Assembly: GCF_001405015.1 (NCBI RefSeq)
Contig: NZ_CYZX01000020.1
Coordinates: 1-64,000, forward strand
DNA: 64,000 nt
Direction: 5' to 3'
From: Clostridium disporicum
Lineage (GTDB): Bacteria > Bacillota > Clostridia > Clostridiales > Clostridiaceae
Shown here piece after piece: positions 1 to 8,367 of the stretch; position 1 is the first letter of the stretch; each line of letters begins with the position of its first letter. The notes under the pieces were generated by a model. That model ran no database searches, had not been told where the DNA came from, and worked only from the letters and a program-made list of their open reading frames with translations. The position numbers and the translations under genes are program-made.

Positions 1-63
1 ATCCTATTTGTTGCATAGGAATCACATTTTTTGTGAAGTTTTTCATATTATTACTATGCGCAA

Positions 64-97
64 AAAAGGAAGTTCAAATTCGAACTTCCTTTTCTTT
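64..97 (+). terminator. Rho-independent terminator at left edge
   Basis: A 12-bp stem (AAAAGGAAGTTC / GAACTTCCTTTT) with a 6-nt loop is followed by a short pyrimidine tail. It presumably ends a transcript entering from left of the window. No coding region can be assigned to bases 1-63 with confidence. Confidence 0.7.
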
Positions 98-415
98 ATC
101 GGCAAATATCAAATTTTTTTTGATACAGCCCCTTTTTATTTCAAAAAATATTAATCAATAACTTTAATGAAAAAGGTTATATATTTGAATCCATAAAGAC
201 CATTTACTTTTAGATTCGCTTAATAATATTGAATTAAAGAATAAACCTCTCATACAAAACATCCTTTCAAACATCTTTATATTTATAGTATATAGGAAAG
301 GATAAAAATATAATATTCACATCAATGTTTAAGTTAAATGTACAATGAGGTTATTCTTACTTAATGGTTATATATAGAAAAGACAAAAATAACATAAAAA
401 TAAAGTTTTAATGTG
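98..415. other. Intergenic stretch without a supported gene
   Basis: About 318 AT-rich bases lie between the left-edge terminator and the end of the AraC-type gene. They hold a short TATCAAA/TTTGATA hairpin near 105-124 and, on the minus strand near 110-134, the string GGGGCTGTATCAAAA, which resembles terminal repeats of some insertion sequences. A weak hairpin at 386-422 (TGTTATT arms, 19-nt loop) could end the minus-strand AraC transcript. I see no convincing gene here. Confidence 0.4.
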
Positions 416-2476
416 TTATTTTATATTTTTTAATAATATAAGTTTAGCACCGTACCCCTTTAATTCTGTAATTATATTTAAAACTAAACTCTTTTTACTA
501 TATTTGAATTCAATTTTAGGATATGAAGCTTTATATAAAATCTCTTTTTCTTCTTTGTTTAGCCTATCTGGAGATCCCATAGATAACCAATAATTATAAG
601 ATGAACCTATTTTTTCATTTATCTCATAGGTTGTAATTCTTGTATCGTTTTTTAAGTTTACTATGTTAAGAGAAAATTTCTTTTCAAATGATTTTTTTAA
701 GCCCTTGCTTGAGTAAATATCCTCATAATTAGCTAAATCATCAACATCATTTCCGTGAGAATATAAAAGTATCGCGTATTCATCGTCATTCTTAGTTACA
801 ATATAACCATCATCAAATGATACAATCTCCTTGCCTAATTTGCTTAATAAGTAATATGCATAGTAAGATGGTTTTTTTATGGCCATATCATTAATAAGTC
901 CTGGTGCACCAATAAATACCTCATTAGTTATATTCATAGCTTTTTCAAGAACATCAAAAGCTCTTAAAAAATCTAGGGATTTCTCTTTAATAACTGTATT
1001 ATGAATAATATAAGGTAACATATATGCAGTATCATAAATAGGGTTTAAAGAGTTAACTGAAAAAAATGTTTCTTCTAAAATCTCAATATCAAAATTATCA
1101 TTTATAAATGATTTCAAACTATCTTTAATTTCGCAGGATAAATCAGATGCAAATTGGAAACAAAAATCAGTTATATTAAAATAATCAATTTGAGAAAAAT
1201 AATCAATAAAGCTTGTAAGTATATTTTGATATTTTTCTAGTGAATACTCTGTTGAATCTAAAAGTATTAGAGGTTTAAGCGAGATATCTGTTAAAAATTC
1301 TAATACTGCTTTAGCCTTATTCCAATTGTAAAATTCTGAATCTATGAATACGCCCATATCATTATGGAACATTTTTTCAAGTCTACCATAATCGAAATGT
1401 ATTTCATCTTGTATTTCCTCTAAAATATCTTTATTATCTTCTATTAATAAATCAAAAGCTTCACCTATATTAATTATATGACCAAAGTCTGGATTAAAAG
1501 TTTTTAGAGTTTCATCCATATCAATATGAATATTCCATAGTTTGTTTTCAAAGTTATATCTATTATACTTCTCTAAAGTATGAGATAAAAATTCTAAAGA
1601 TTCCTCTAATGGTAAAGGATAAAGAACCTTTTCAAGTTCAAATTCTTTTTCAGTAAGAGAGAATTTCTTTCTATATTGAAGAGGAGTGCAATTATAATAT
1701 TCTTTGAAATTTTTATTGTAATATCGTACATGTGAGAATCCTACTTCATCAGAAATTTCTGAAATACTTATATCACTATCTAACAAAAGTTTTATGGACT
1801 CTTCAACACGAGTTTGATTAATTAAATCTGTAAAGCTAGACCCGGTTGCATACTTTATTTCATGAGAAAGATAGTGAGGACTTAAAAATTCTTTTTTTGC
1901 TATATCTTTTAATGTTATGTTGTTATTATAATTATTAAAAATATATTTTGAAATTCTATGATATCTATCAAGCTGTTCTGTTTTCTCTTTAAGCTCTTCT
2001 TTTTCAGTAGTTAGATAGTGAAAGTTATTTATTAAATGATATAGTAAATGAATTAAAATATCTTCAATTTCTTCATCATAATCTTCAAGTTTTTGAACGT
2101 ACTCACATAGTAGTTTAGCTAAAAATGCTTTAAGATCATCATATTCTTCACCTACTTGAGTGGAGTTAGAGGTAGTATAGAAAAATACATTTTTAATATC
2201 TTTATAATATTTCTCAAAAAAACTTGGATCTATATTAAAGATTAAAATTTTATTGTCTTCTTTACTATAAAATTTATGTGCTTCATCTACGTTTATAATT
2301 TCTACTTCCTTTTCATTAAGAGTAAAGGAGTCAGAATCAATAGTTATATCTATGGAACCTTTTATCACATATACGATTTCGATAGAATTATGCCAATGTA
2401 TTGGATAATTTCTAATATTAAAATATGATATTTTAATTGGTAAATCTAATGGATAATTTATAAATTCCCTTCTCAA
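416..2476 (-). CDS. AraC-family regulator with C-terminal GH39-like domain
   Basis: This 686-residue protein has three parts. Residues about 15-90 look like an AraC-type cupin sensor (H-W-H-N followed by beta strands). Residues about 172-272 are a double helix-turn-helix AraC/XylS DNA-binding domain ending in the usual YRKKF. Residues about 290-686 resemble a GH39 beta-xylosidase fold, including an IGAPG string like the family's VGGPA. The GH39 acid/base motif N-E-P is not seen; the equivalent stretch near residue 440 reads CFQFASD. The domain is therefore probably a sugar-sensing module rather than an enzyme (inference). The start is TTG, chosen because GAGGTGA lies just upstream. The gene is divergent from clpB. 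The ligand and target genes are not evident. Confidence 0.85.
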   Translation of the reverse strand: MRREFINYPLDLPIKISYFNIRNYPIHWHNSIEIVYVIKGSIDITIDSDSFTLNEKEVEIINVDEAHKFYSKEDNKILIFNIDPSFFEKYYKDIKNVFFYTTSNSTQVGEEYDDLKAFLAKLLCEYVQKLEDYDEEIEDILIHLLYHLINNFHYLTTEKEELKEKTEQLDRYHRISKYIFNNYNNNITLKDIAKKEFLSPHYLSHEIKYATGSSFTDLINQTRVEESIKLLLDSDISISEISDEVGFSHVRYYNKNFKEYYNCTPLQYRKKFSLTEKEFELEKVLYPLPLEESLEFLSHTLEKYNRYNFENKLWNIHIDMDETLKTFNPDFGHIINIGEAFDLLIEDNKDILEEIQDEIHFDYGRLEKMFHNDMGVFIDSEFYNWNKAKAVLEFLTDISLKPLILLDSTEYSLEKYQNILTSFIDYFSQIDYFNITDFCFQFASDLSCEIKDSLKSFINDNFDIEILEETFFSVNSLNPIYDTAYMLPYIIHNTVIKEKSLDFLRAFDVLEKAMNITNEVFIGAPGLINDMAIKKPSYYAYYLLSKLGKEIVSFDDGYIVTKNDDEYAILLYSHGNDVDDLANYEDIYSSKGLKKSFEKKFSLNIVNLKNDTRITTYEINEKIGSSYNYWLSMGSPDRLNKEEKEILYKASYPKIEFKYSKKSLVLNIITELKGYGAKLILLKNIK

Positions 2477-2647
2477 ATTCTCACCTCAGATTCTTATAAG
2501 TTTACGCCTATAATATTTATTATACCAATAAGTAGGTATAAAAACAAAAGGATAAGGAATATTAATGAAATAGTTGCAAAATTATATATTAATCAATATT
2601 AAGCTTTTATTTGGTAAATAATAAAATGAAAAAAATAATAAATTTAC

Positions 2648-2664
2648 TTTGACTTTCTTTGACT
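2648..2664. promoter_or_regulatory. CtsR operator of clpB
   Basis: Two TTTGACT heptads separated by TTC form a perfect direct repeat of the type bound by CtsR, the class III heat-shock repressor of Firmicutes. The first heptad overlaps the -35 hexamer of the clpB promoter, as expected for a repressor site. Confidence 0.85.
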
Positions 2665-2677
2665 TTTGTATTATTAT
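2649..2677 (+). promoter_or_regulatory. Sigma-A promoter of clpB
   Basis: The -35 TTGACT (2649-2654) and -10 TATTAT (2672-2677) are separated by 17 bp and lie 40 bp before the clpB start. The -35 sits inside the CtsR operator. Confidence 0.65.
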
Positions 2678-2716
2678 TTTATTAAAGATAAAAACATTAA
2701 ATGAGGTGAATAGAGT

Positions 2717-5317
2717 ATGAACGTTGAAAAAATGACATTAAGAGTACAACAAGCATTAAATGATGCTAATTTAACAGCTGTTAAGCACAATCATCAACAA
2801 ATTGAAATAATTCATCTGTTTTCTGCTCTAGTAGAACAAGAAGATGGATTAATACCAAACATCTTTACAAAGATGGGAATAAATATAAAAATGATGAAGT
2901 ATGATATAGATCAGGCTTTAAACAATATGCCTAAAGTAACAGGTGAAGGGGCTAATAATTCATCAGTTTATATAACAAGACAACTAGAGGAAGTTTTGGT
3001 AAAAGCAGATTCAATAGCTAAAGATTTCAAGGATTCTTATATAAGTGTAGAACATTTAATGTTAGCTATTATGGACGTAGATAAAAATGGACCAACAAAG
3101 AAAATATTAGATAAATATAATGTAAACAAAGATAGTTTTATGAAGGTTCTATCGGGAGTAAGAGGAAGTCAAAGAGTAGATACACAAGATCCAGAGGGTA
3201 CTTATGATGCATTAGCAAAGTATGGTACAAATTTGGTAGAACTTGCAAGAAAACATAAACTAGATCCTGTGATAGGAAGAGATGAAGAAATAAGAAGGGC
3301 AGTTAGAATACTTTCTAGAAGAACTAAGAATAATCCTGTATTAATTGGAGAGCCTGGTGTAGGTAAAACTGCTATAGTTGAAGGATTGGCTAATAGAATA
3401 GTAAATGGAGATGTACCTGATGGATTAAAAGATAAGATTATTTTCTCATTGGATATGGGTGCATTGATAGCCGGAGCAAAATATAGAGGTGAATTCGAAG
3501 AAAGACTAAAAGCTGTTCTTAAAGAAGTTCAAAGTAGTGAAGGAAGAATAATTCTATTTATAGATGAAATTCATACTATAGTTGGAGCAGGAAAAACTGA
3601 TGGCGCAATGGATGCAGGTAACTTAATTAAGCCTTTACTTGCAAGAGGAGAATTACACTGTATAGGGGCAACAACTTTTGATGAGTATAGACAATATATT
3701 GAAAAAGATAAAGCGCTTGAAAGAAGATTCCAACCTGTTATAGTTAATGAACCAACTGTTGAAGATGCTATATCAATTTTAAGAGGATTAAAAGAGAGAT
3801 TTGAAATTCATCATGGTGTAAGAATTCAAGACTCAGCTATAGTTGCAGCAGCAAAACTTTCAGATAGATATATTTCTGATAGATATTTACCAGATAAAGC
3901 TATAGACTTAATTGATGAAGCAGGAGCAATGATAAGAACTGAAATTGATTCCTTACCTGCCGAATTAGATGAGGTTAGAAGAAAGCTTATACAACTAGAA
4001 ATAGAAAAAGAAGCATTATCAAAAGAGAAAGATGAAGGGTCAAAGAAAAAACTTAATGCATTAGAAAAAGAGTATGCAGAGCTTAAAGCTAAAAATGATG
4101 AAATGACTGCTAAGTTCGAAAGAGAAAAAGGAGCTATTGAAAAGTTAAAAGACTTAAAGTCTAAACTTGATATTGCTAGAGGTGAGCTTGAAGCAGCTCA
4201 AAGGGCTTATGATTATAATAAAGCAGCGCAAATACAATATAGTGAAATTCCTTCATTAGAAGAATCTATTAAGCAAATGGAAATAGAAGTTAAGGAAAAT
4301 TATGAAGGAGCATTATTAAAAGAAGAAGTTACTGAAGAGGAAGTATCACAAATACTTTCTAAATGGACTGGAATTCCTGTAACTAATCTATTAGAAGGTG
4401 AAAGAGAAAAACTTCTAAGATTAGAAGATGAGATGAGCAAGAGAGTAATAGGGCAAGAAGAAGCTGTAACTTCTGTAACATCTGCTATTTTAAGAGCAAG
4501 GGCAGGACTTAAAGATGAAAATAGACCAATAGGTTCATTTATATTCTTAGGACCAACTGGGGTTGGTAAGACAGAACTTGCAAAAACATTAGCTAGAAAC
4601 CTATTTGATTCTGAAGATAATATTATAAGAATTGATATGTCTGAATATATGGAAAAGCATACTGTATCTAGATTAGTTGGAGCGCCTCCAGGATATGTAG
4701 GATATGATGAAGGTGGTCAATTAACAGAGGCTGTTAGAAGAAAACCATATAGTGTTATTCTGTTTGATGAGATTGAAAAAGCTCATGAAGATGTATTTAA
4801 TATATTCTTACAAATCTTAGATGATGGTAGATTAACAGACAATAAAGGTAAAACTGTAGATTTTAAAAATACTATAATTATAATGACATCTAATATAGGA
4901 AGTAACTATCTTCTAGAAAATACATCAGAAGATTATATAGAACCTTCTATAAGAGATTCTGTAATGAATGAAATGAAGATGAGATTTAAACCAGAATTCT
5001 TAAACAGAGTTGATGATATAATTATGTTTAAGCCTTTAAGTGAAACTGGTATAACTAAAATTATTGATATATTCTTAAAAGAAGTGTCTACAAGATTAAA
5101 GGATAGAAATATTACTTTAGAAATTACACCGGAAGCTAAACATGTTATGGCTACAGAAGGATATGATCCTGTTTATGGTGCAAGACCACTTAAGAGATAT
5201 ATTCAAAATACTCTTGAAAATAAACTTGCTAGAAAGATAATAGCTGGTGAAATAACTTATGGTTCTAATGTTATTATAGATGGCGAGAATGAAGAAATTG
5301 TAATAAGAACGAATTAG
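2717..5317 (+). CDS. clpB: ATP-dependent disaggregase ClpB
   Basis: This 866-residue protein has the complete ClpB layout: an N-terminal Clp-N repeat domain, a first AAA+ module (Walker A GEPGVGKT near residue 211), a coiled-coil middle domain (about 410-530) rich in Glu/Lys, and a second AAA+ module (Walker A GPTGVGKT near residue 612, GYVGYDEGG pore loop). It is cytosolic and works with DnaK to rescue aggregated proteins after heat stress. The start is ATG after GAGGTGA. The gene is monocistronic between a CtsR-controlled promoter and a strong terminator. The length matches the family. Confidence 0.98.
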   Translation: MNVEKMTLRVQQALNDANLTAVKHNHQQIEIIHLFSALVEQEDGLIPNIFTKMGINIKMMKYDIDQALNNMPKVTGEGANNSSVYITRQLEEVLVKADSIAKDFKDSYISVEHLMLAIMDVDKNGPTKKILDKYNVNKDSFMKVLSGVRGSQRVDTQDPEGTYDALAKYGTNLVELARKHKLDPVIGRDEEIRRAVRILSRRTKNNPVLIGEPGVGKTAIVEGLANRIVNGDVPDGLKDKIIFSLDMGALIAGAKYRGEFEERLKAVLKEVQSSEGRIILFIDEIHTIVGAGKTDGAMDAGNLIKPLLARGELHCIGATTFDEYRQYIEKDKALERRFQPVIVNEPTVEDAISILRGLKERFEIHHGVRIQDSAIVAAAKLSDRYISDRYLPDKAIDLIDEAGAMIRTEIDSLPAELDEVRRKLIQLEIEKEALSKEKDEGSKKKLNALEKEYAELKAKNDEMTAKFEREKGAIEKLKDLKSKLDIARGELEAAQRAYDYNKAAQIQYSEIPSLEESIKQMEIEVKENYEGALLKEEVTEEEVSQILSKWTGIPVTNLLEGEREKLLRLEDEMSKRVIGQEEAVTSVTSAILRARAGLKDENRPIGSFIFLGPTGVGKTELAKTLARNLFDSEDNIIRIDMSEYMEKHTVSRLVGAPPGYVGYDEGGQLTEAVRRKPYSVILFDEIEKAHEDVFNIFLQILDDGRLTDNKGKTVDFKNTIIIMTSNIGSNYLLENTSEDYIEPSIRDSVMNEMKMRFKPEFLNRVDDIIMFKPLSETGITKIIDIFLKEVSTRLKDRNITLEITPEAKHVMATEGYDPVYGARPLKRYIQNTLENKLARKIIAGEITYGSNVIIDGENEEIVIRTN

Positions 5318-5327
5318 TATTATGTAG

Positions 5328-5360
5328 GGAGCTGATGAATAAATCAGCTCCTTATTTATT
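5328..5360 (+). terminator. Terminator after clpB
   Basis: A perfect 9-bp stem GGAGCTGAT / ATCAGCTCC with a 6-nt loop is followed by TTATTTATTT, just after the clpB stop codon. Confidence 0.9.
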
Positions 5361-5531
5361 TGCGATGAAATATATTTATGAAAAAGAGGTTGTTATTATA
5401 TTCTAGAATAAAATCATGACAATAAATTAAAATAGAAATATGCAAAATTAGTATACACTGTAGAAATACTATATGTTAAAATGATTTTTAGATTAAATCA
5501 CTTGAGAAGAATTATTAAGTTGGGGGATGCG

Positions 5532-6404
5532 ATGGTTAAGAATGAAAAAGTAGAAAATTTAAAAAAATATGGAACTATAGTAGCAGGGGCATTTCTTTTT
5601 TGTTTAGGAATAAATTTGTTTATTGTACCTGTAGGATTATATAATGGAGGAGTAGTAGGAATATCTCAAATTATACGTACTTTAGTTAATGATTATTTGT
5701 CATTACCAGCAAATTTCGATATATCAGGTATTATAAATTTTCTTTTAAATGTACCTCTGCTATTTTTAGCTTATAAAAGTATATCAAGAAAGTTTTTTAC
5801 TGGAACGGTAGTCAGTATAGTATTTCAGACTATATTCTTTTCTATTATAGCTATTCCTAATGTACCTATAATAGATGATAGATTAGCAGCTTGCTTAATC
5901 GGCGGTATTATTACTGGGACAGGTATAGGTATAACTCTAAAAGCTGGTGGTTCTGGTGGCGGAATAGATATATTAGGCGTATACTTTGCTAAAAAATATT
6001 CTGATTTTAGTGTTGGAAAATTAGGAATTATTATTAATGCATTTATTTATGGGGGATGTGCAATATTATTTGAATTACCAATAGCTATATACTCTATTAT
6101 TTATACAGCATTTTTTGGTTTAATAGTGGACAGGATACATTATCAAAATATTAATACAACAGCTACGATTTTTACTAAGAAGCAAAACATAGAAAAAAGT
6201 ATTATGTCTGAAATGGGAAGAGGGGTTACTTGCTGGAAGGGATATGGTGCTTATACTGGAGAGGATACATTAGTATTAGTTACTGTAATATCTAAATATG
6301 AAATAAACCAATTAAAGAAAATAGTATATGATATTGATGATAAGGCATTTGTTATATTTAATGAAGGGATGAATGTTACAGGAAATTTTGAAAAGAGATT
6401 ATAG
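5532..6404 (+). CDS. YitT family membrane protein (DUF161/DUF2179)
   Basis: This 290-residue protein starts at the ATG preceded by TTGGGGG; an in-frame ATG 51 bases upstream lacks a ribosome site. The N-terminal two thirds hold about five or six hydrophobic helices with the Gly-rich GGSGGGIDILG signature of YitT/DUF161 proteins. The last 80 residues form the soluble DUF2179 domain (TIFTKKQNIEKSIMSEM). YitT proteins are widespread in Firmicutes; their transported substrate is not established. The gene is a single unit closed by a strong hairpin. Family assignment is firm, function unknown. Confidence 0.9.
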   Translation: MVKNEKVENLKKYGTIVAGAFLFCLGINLFIVPVGLYNGGVVGISQIIRTLVNDYLSLPANFDISGIINFLLNVPLLFLAYKSISRKFFTGTVVSIVFQTIFFSIIAIPNVPIIDDRLAACLIGGIITGTGIGITLKAGGSGGGIDILGVYFAKKYSDFSVGKLGIIINAFIYGGCAILFELPIAIYSIIYTAFFGLIVDRIHYQNINTTATIFTKKQNIEKSIMSEMGRGVTCWKGYGAYTGEDTLVLVTVISKYEINQLKKIVYDIDDKAFVIFNEGMNVTGNFEKRL

Positions 6405-6429
6405 AGAAGAGTGATTTGATTACTTGTAT

Positions 6430-6470
6430 AAGGCATTGTTAAGCTTGAATGTTTAACAATGCCTTATTTA
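6430..6470 (+). terminator. Terminator after the yitT-type gene
   Basis: A 13-bp perfect stem (AAGGCATTGTTAA and its complement) with a 10-nt loop is followed by ATTTAT. Confidence 0.85.
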
Positions 6471-6654
6471 TATGAAAATATTTAATTATTATTATGAAAC
6501 TTATTGATATTATTGCATATTATGTACTATGAAGTAACAGATGGTGTGAACTTTTATGAAGAAATTTACAAAAGATTATTTTGATTAGTTATGAAGTGGC
6601 TTTGAAAGAAGTGTGCATCATCAATTAAAAATATAAAATACGGAGGATAAATTT

Positions 6655-7071
6655 ATGAGTAATTCATGTAATGAATATTATAGTGAAGAGTATAATGAAA
6701 ATAACAATGATAATTGTAACGAAAATTATAATGATAATTGTAACGAAAATTATAATGATAAACACGTACACGAATTTACAGGAAGTGTGAAATTGGCAGA
6801 AACAGGAGATGATAGGCATAATCATCGTACTGCAGGAATTACAAGTGAGCCTAGATATTGTGAAAATGGACGTCATTATCACTTAATAAAAGCACAAACT
6901 GATTCAGCTCCAGATGATCATCATCATCCTATAATTATTAGAACAGGATTAGATATAAAAATTAGAGGAACTAATAAACACGTTCATGCTATAAAAGGAG
7001 CAACTAGGGTTGTGGATCAACATTGTCATAATTTTGAGTTTGCTACTTTAACTGAAAGACCTTTGAAATAG
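6655..7071 (+). CDS. YmaF family His-rich protein
   Basis: This 138-residue protein starts at ATG after ACGGAGG. Residues about 5-35 are low complexity, built on a tandem repeat (NCNENYND) that is also visible as a DNA direct repeat. The rest carries repeated His-x-His pairs: HVHEF, RHNHR, RHYHL, DDHHHP, KHVHA and QHCHNF. This spacing is the hallmark of YmaF proteins (Bacillus subtilis ymaF), whose role is unknown. The His pairs suggest bound divalent metal (inference). No signal peptide or membrane segment is visible. The gene stands alone, followed by two hairpins. Confidence 0.8.
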   Translation: MSNSCNEYYSEEYNENNNDNCNENYNDNCNENYNDKHVHEFTGSVKLAETGDDRHNHRTAGITSEPRYCENGRHYHLIKAQTDSAPDDHHHPIIIRTGLDIKIRGTNKHVHAIKGATRVVDQHCHNFEFATLTERPLK

Positions 7072-7079
7072 TAAAATTG

Positions 7080-7127
7080 GGAGTTATATCCACGTTATTT
7101 TAATTACTGGTGGAGGTAACTCCTTTG
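7080..7127 (+). terminator. First hairpin after the ymaF-type gene
   Basis: GGAGTTA pairs with TAACTCC over a long, partly paired interior, followed by three T. It is a weaker terminator directly before a much stronger one. Confidence 0.4.
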
Positions 7128-7130
7128 AGT

Positions 7131-7172
7131 AAAAAGTCTAATATAGAGTTACATCTATATTAGACTTTTTTA
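7131..7172 (+). terminator. Strong terminator after the ymaF-type gene
   Basis: A 17-bp stem built on AAAAAGTCTAATATAGA and its perfect complement, with a 6-nt loop and a T-rich 3' arm. Its A/T flanks would let it act in both directions. Confidence 0.85.
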
Positions 7173-7221
7173 TATTAGCAGTTCAGTTATAGTTTTATAA
7201 ATAAAAAAATATAAAAAAATG

Positions 7222-7250
7222 TTGACAAATGATGATAAAGATAATATACT
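7222..7250 (+). promoter_or_regulatory. Promoter of the tRNA operon
   Basis: A consensus sigma-A promoter: TTGACA (7222-7227), a 17-bp spacer, and TATACT (7245-7250). It lies about 100 bases before the first tRNA. The leader between has no assignable gene. Confidence 0.85.
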
Positions 7251-7351
7251 AAATGACGTGGTCGAGAGGTGGACAAATTTACTACACTTAATCACGATGA
7301 GGTTACTATGTTAAGTAGATTGTTTAATTAGAATCTTATAACATTATTTAT

Positions 7352-7425
7352 GCGGGTATCGTATATCGGTAATACTCCAGCCTTCCAAGCTGGAAAGGTG
7401 GGTTCGATTCCCACTACCCGCTCCA
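7352..7425 (+). tRNA. tRNA-Gly (anticodon TCC)
   Basis: The acceptor arms GCGGGTA / TACCCGC pair fully. The anticodon loop CTTCCAA gives TCC, the T loop is GGTTCGATTCC, and CCA is encoded. It is the first gene of a four-tRNA operon. Confidence 0.95.
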
Positions 7426-7429
7426 TTAT

Positions 7430-7506
<77 letters not shown>

Positions 7507-7511
7507 GATGT

Positions 7512-7586
7512 AGGGATATCGCCAAGCGGTAAGGCACCGCACTTTGACTGCGGTATTCGTAGGTTCAAATCCTGCTATCCCTGCCA
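7512..7586 (+). tRNA. tRNA-Gln (anticodon TTG)
   Basis: The acceptor arms AGGGATA / TATCCCT pair, with discriminator G and an encoded CCA. The anticodon loop CTTTGAC gives TTG. The D-arm ATCGCCAAGCGGTAAGG is typical of bacterial tRNA-Gln. Confidence 0.94.
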
Positions 7587-7591
7587 CTTAT

Positions 7592-7667
7592 GGTTTACTA
7601 GCTCAGTCGGTAGAGCACTTGACTTTTAATCAAGGTGTCCGGGGTTCGATTCCCCGGTAAGCCACCA
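7592..7667 (+). tRNA. tRNA-Lys (anticodon TTT)
   Basis: The acceptor arms GGTTTAC / GTAAGCC pair fully. The anticodon loop CTTTTAA gives TTT, and CCA is encoded. It is the last tRNA of the operon. Confidence 0.95.
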
Positions 7668-7683
7668 AGTATTTTGGAAAAAC

Positions 7684-7717
7684 TTAAAGGATGATATCAT
7701 ATGATATCATCCTTTAA
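7684..7717. terminator. Bidirectional terminator between tRNAs and SASP gene
   Basis: A 34-base perfect palindrome centred on ATCATATGAT with TTAAAGG flanks. It lies between the tRNA operon (plus) and the convergent spore-protein gene (minus) and can serve both. Confidence 0.75.
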
Positions 7718-7737
7718 TTATTTTGAGAAAGTATTTG

Positions 7738-7920
7738 TTATTTCATACCTTGTTCATATTGTTGAACCATTCTCTTAACCATTTCTCCGCCGACGCTTCC
7801 GTTTTGTTTTGCTGTTAAGTCGCCGTTATAATCGCTTAGTGGAACTCCTAGTTCACTTGCTACTTCTTTTTTGAATTGAGCTAATCCGTTTTTTGCTTCT
7901 GGAACTAATTTTTGTGCCAT
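7738..7920 (-). CDS. Alpha/beta-type small acid-soluble spore protein (copy 1)
   Basis: This 60-residue protein carries the conserved SASP blocks: LVPEAKNGLAQFKKEVASELGV at the N-terminus and the C-terminal G-S-V-G-G-E-M-V-K-R-M-V block. SASPs coat spore DNA in the forespore and protect it from UV and heat; the family is cleaved by the GPR protease at germination. The start is ATG after AAGGAGA. It is about 80% identical to the neighbouring copy at 8129-8311 and shares with it a 44-base upstream block and a leader hairpin, so forespore-specific sigma-G expression is likely (inference). Confidence 0.97.
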   Translation of the reverse strand: MAQKLVPEAKNGLAQFKKEVASELGVPLSDYNGDLTAKQNGSVGGEMVKRMVQQYEQGMK

Positions 7921-7949
7921 AATATTATCTCCTTTTATTTTTATTATTT

Positions 7950-7971
7950 GTAAAGTGTATCTTCACTTTAC
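7950..7971 (-). other. Leader hairpin of SASP copy 1
   Basis: GTAAAGTG and CACTTTAC form an 8-bp stem with a 6-nt loop about 30 bases upstream of the start codon. Copy 2 has a counterpart at the same place, which suggests an mRNA 5' structure. Confidence 0.55.
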
Positions 7972-8009
7972 AGTATTATTTTACGTAGTTTAGTTGTTAA
8001 TAAACTATA
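7966..8009 (-). promoter_or_regulatory. Conserved promoter block of SASP copy 1
   Basis: Read on the minus strand, TATAGTTTATTAA is followed by 8 variable bases and a 23-base block CTACGYAAAATAMTA-containing element. The same two blocks with the same spacing precede copy 2 (20 of 23 and 13 of 13 bases identical). AATAATA fits the sigma-G -10 (CATAnTA) in six of seven positions. The sigma-G assignment is inference. Confidence 0.6.
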
Positions 8010-8073
8010 ATATTAAAGGGAAAAAAGGCAAAAGAAATAAGAAAGGGTACAATATGGCAATGAGTTATATTAT

Positions 8074-8114
8074 AAAAAAATAAGATATCCTTTTTGGGGA
8101 TATCTTATTTTTTT
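8074..8114 (-). terminator. Terminator of SASP copy 2
   Basis: A stem with core TAAGATATCC / GGATATCTTA, extended by A/T pairs to about 17 bp, gives a U-rich tail on the minus strand just downstream of the copy 2 stop codon. Confidence 0.85.
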
Positions 8115-8128
8115 ATTATTTAGTTTTT

Positions 8129-8311
8129 TTACTTCATGCCTTGTTCGAATTGTTCAACCATTCTCTTAACCATTTCTCCACCAACGCTACCGCATTGTTT
8201 TGAAGTAAGATCACCGTTGTAATCTGTAAAAGGAACGCCCATTTCATTTGCTACTTCGTTCTTAAATTTTGCTAATCCGTTTTTTGCTTCTGGAACTAAT
8301 TTTTGTGCCAT
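8129..8311 (-). CDS. Alpha/beta-type small acid-soluble spore protein (copy 2)
   Basis: This 60-residue SASP has the same conserved blocks as its neighbour and differs at about a dozen positions (for example FKNEVANEMGVPFTDY, and a Cys in KQCGSVGGEM where copy 1 has Asn). The start is ATG after AAGGAGGG. It has its own terminator and its own copy of the conserved promoter and leader hairpin, so the tandem pair are separate transcripts made by duplication. The Cys in the conserved turn is uncommon for the family as I know it. Confidence 0.97.
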   Translation of the reverse strand: MAQKLVPEAKNGLAKFKNEVANEMGVPFTDYNGDLTSKQCGSVGGEMVKRMVEQFEQGMK

Positions 8312-8347
8312 ATTAGACCCTCCTTAATAAATTAAAAGTTTATTTAT

Positions 8348-8367
8348 GTAAAGCTTCTTTGCTTTAC
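8348..8367 (-). other. Leader hairpin of SASP copy 2
   Basis: GTAAAGC and GCTTTAC form a 7-bp stem with a 6-nt loop, at the position equivalent to the hairpin of copy 1. Confidence 0.5.

Noticed and set aside
164..262. A 29-32 residue minus-strand frame after GAAAGG in the left intergenic region
   Set aside because: It is short and of low complexity, with no terminator, and nothing but the weak ribosome site supports it.
6670..6765. Direct repeats in the YmaF gene considered as a CRISPR-like array
   Set aside because: They are adjacent in-frame coding repeats without spacers.
6664..6882. Ile/Thr-rich minus-strand frame opposite the YmaF gene
   Set aside because: It is the reverse complement of the Asn/His-rich repeat, not a gene.
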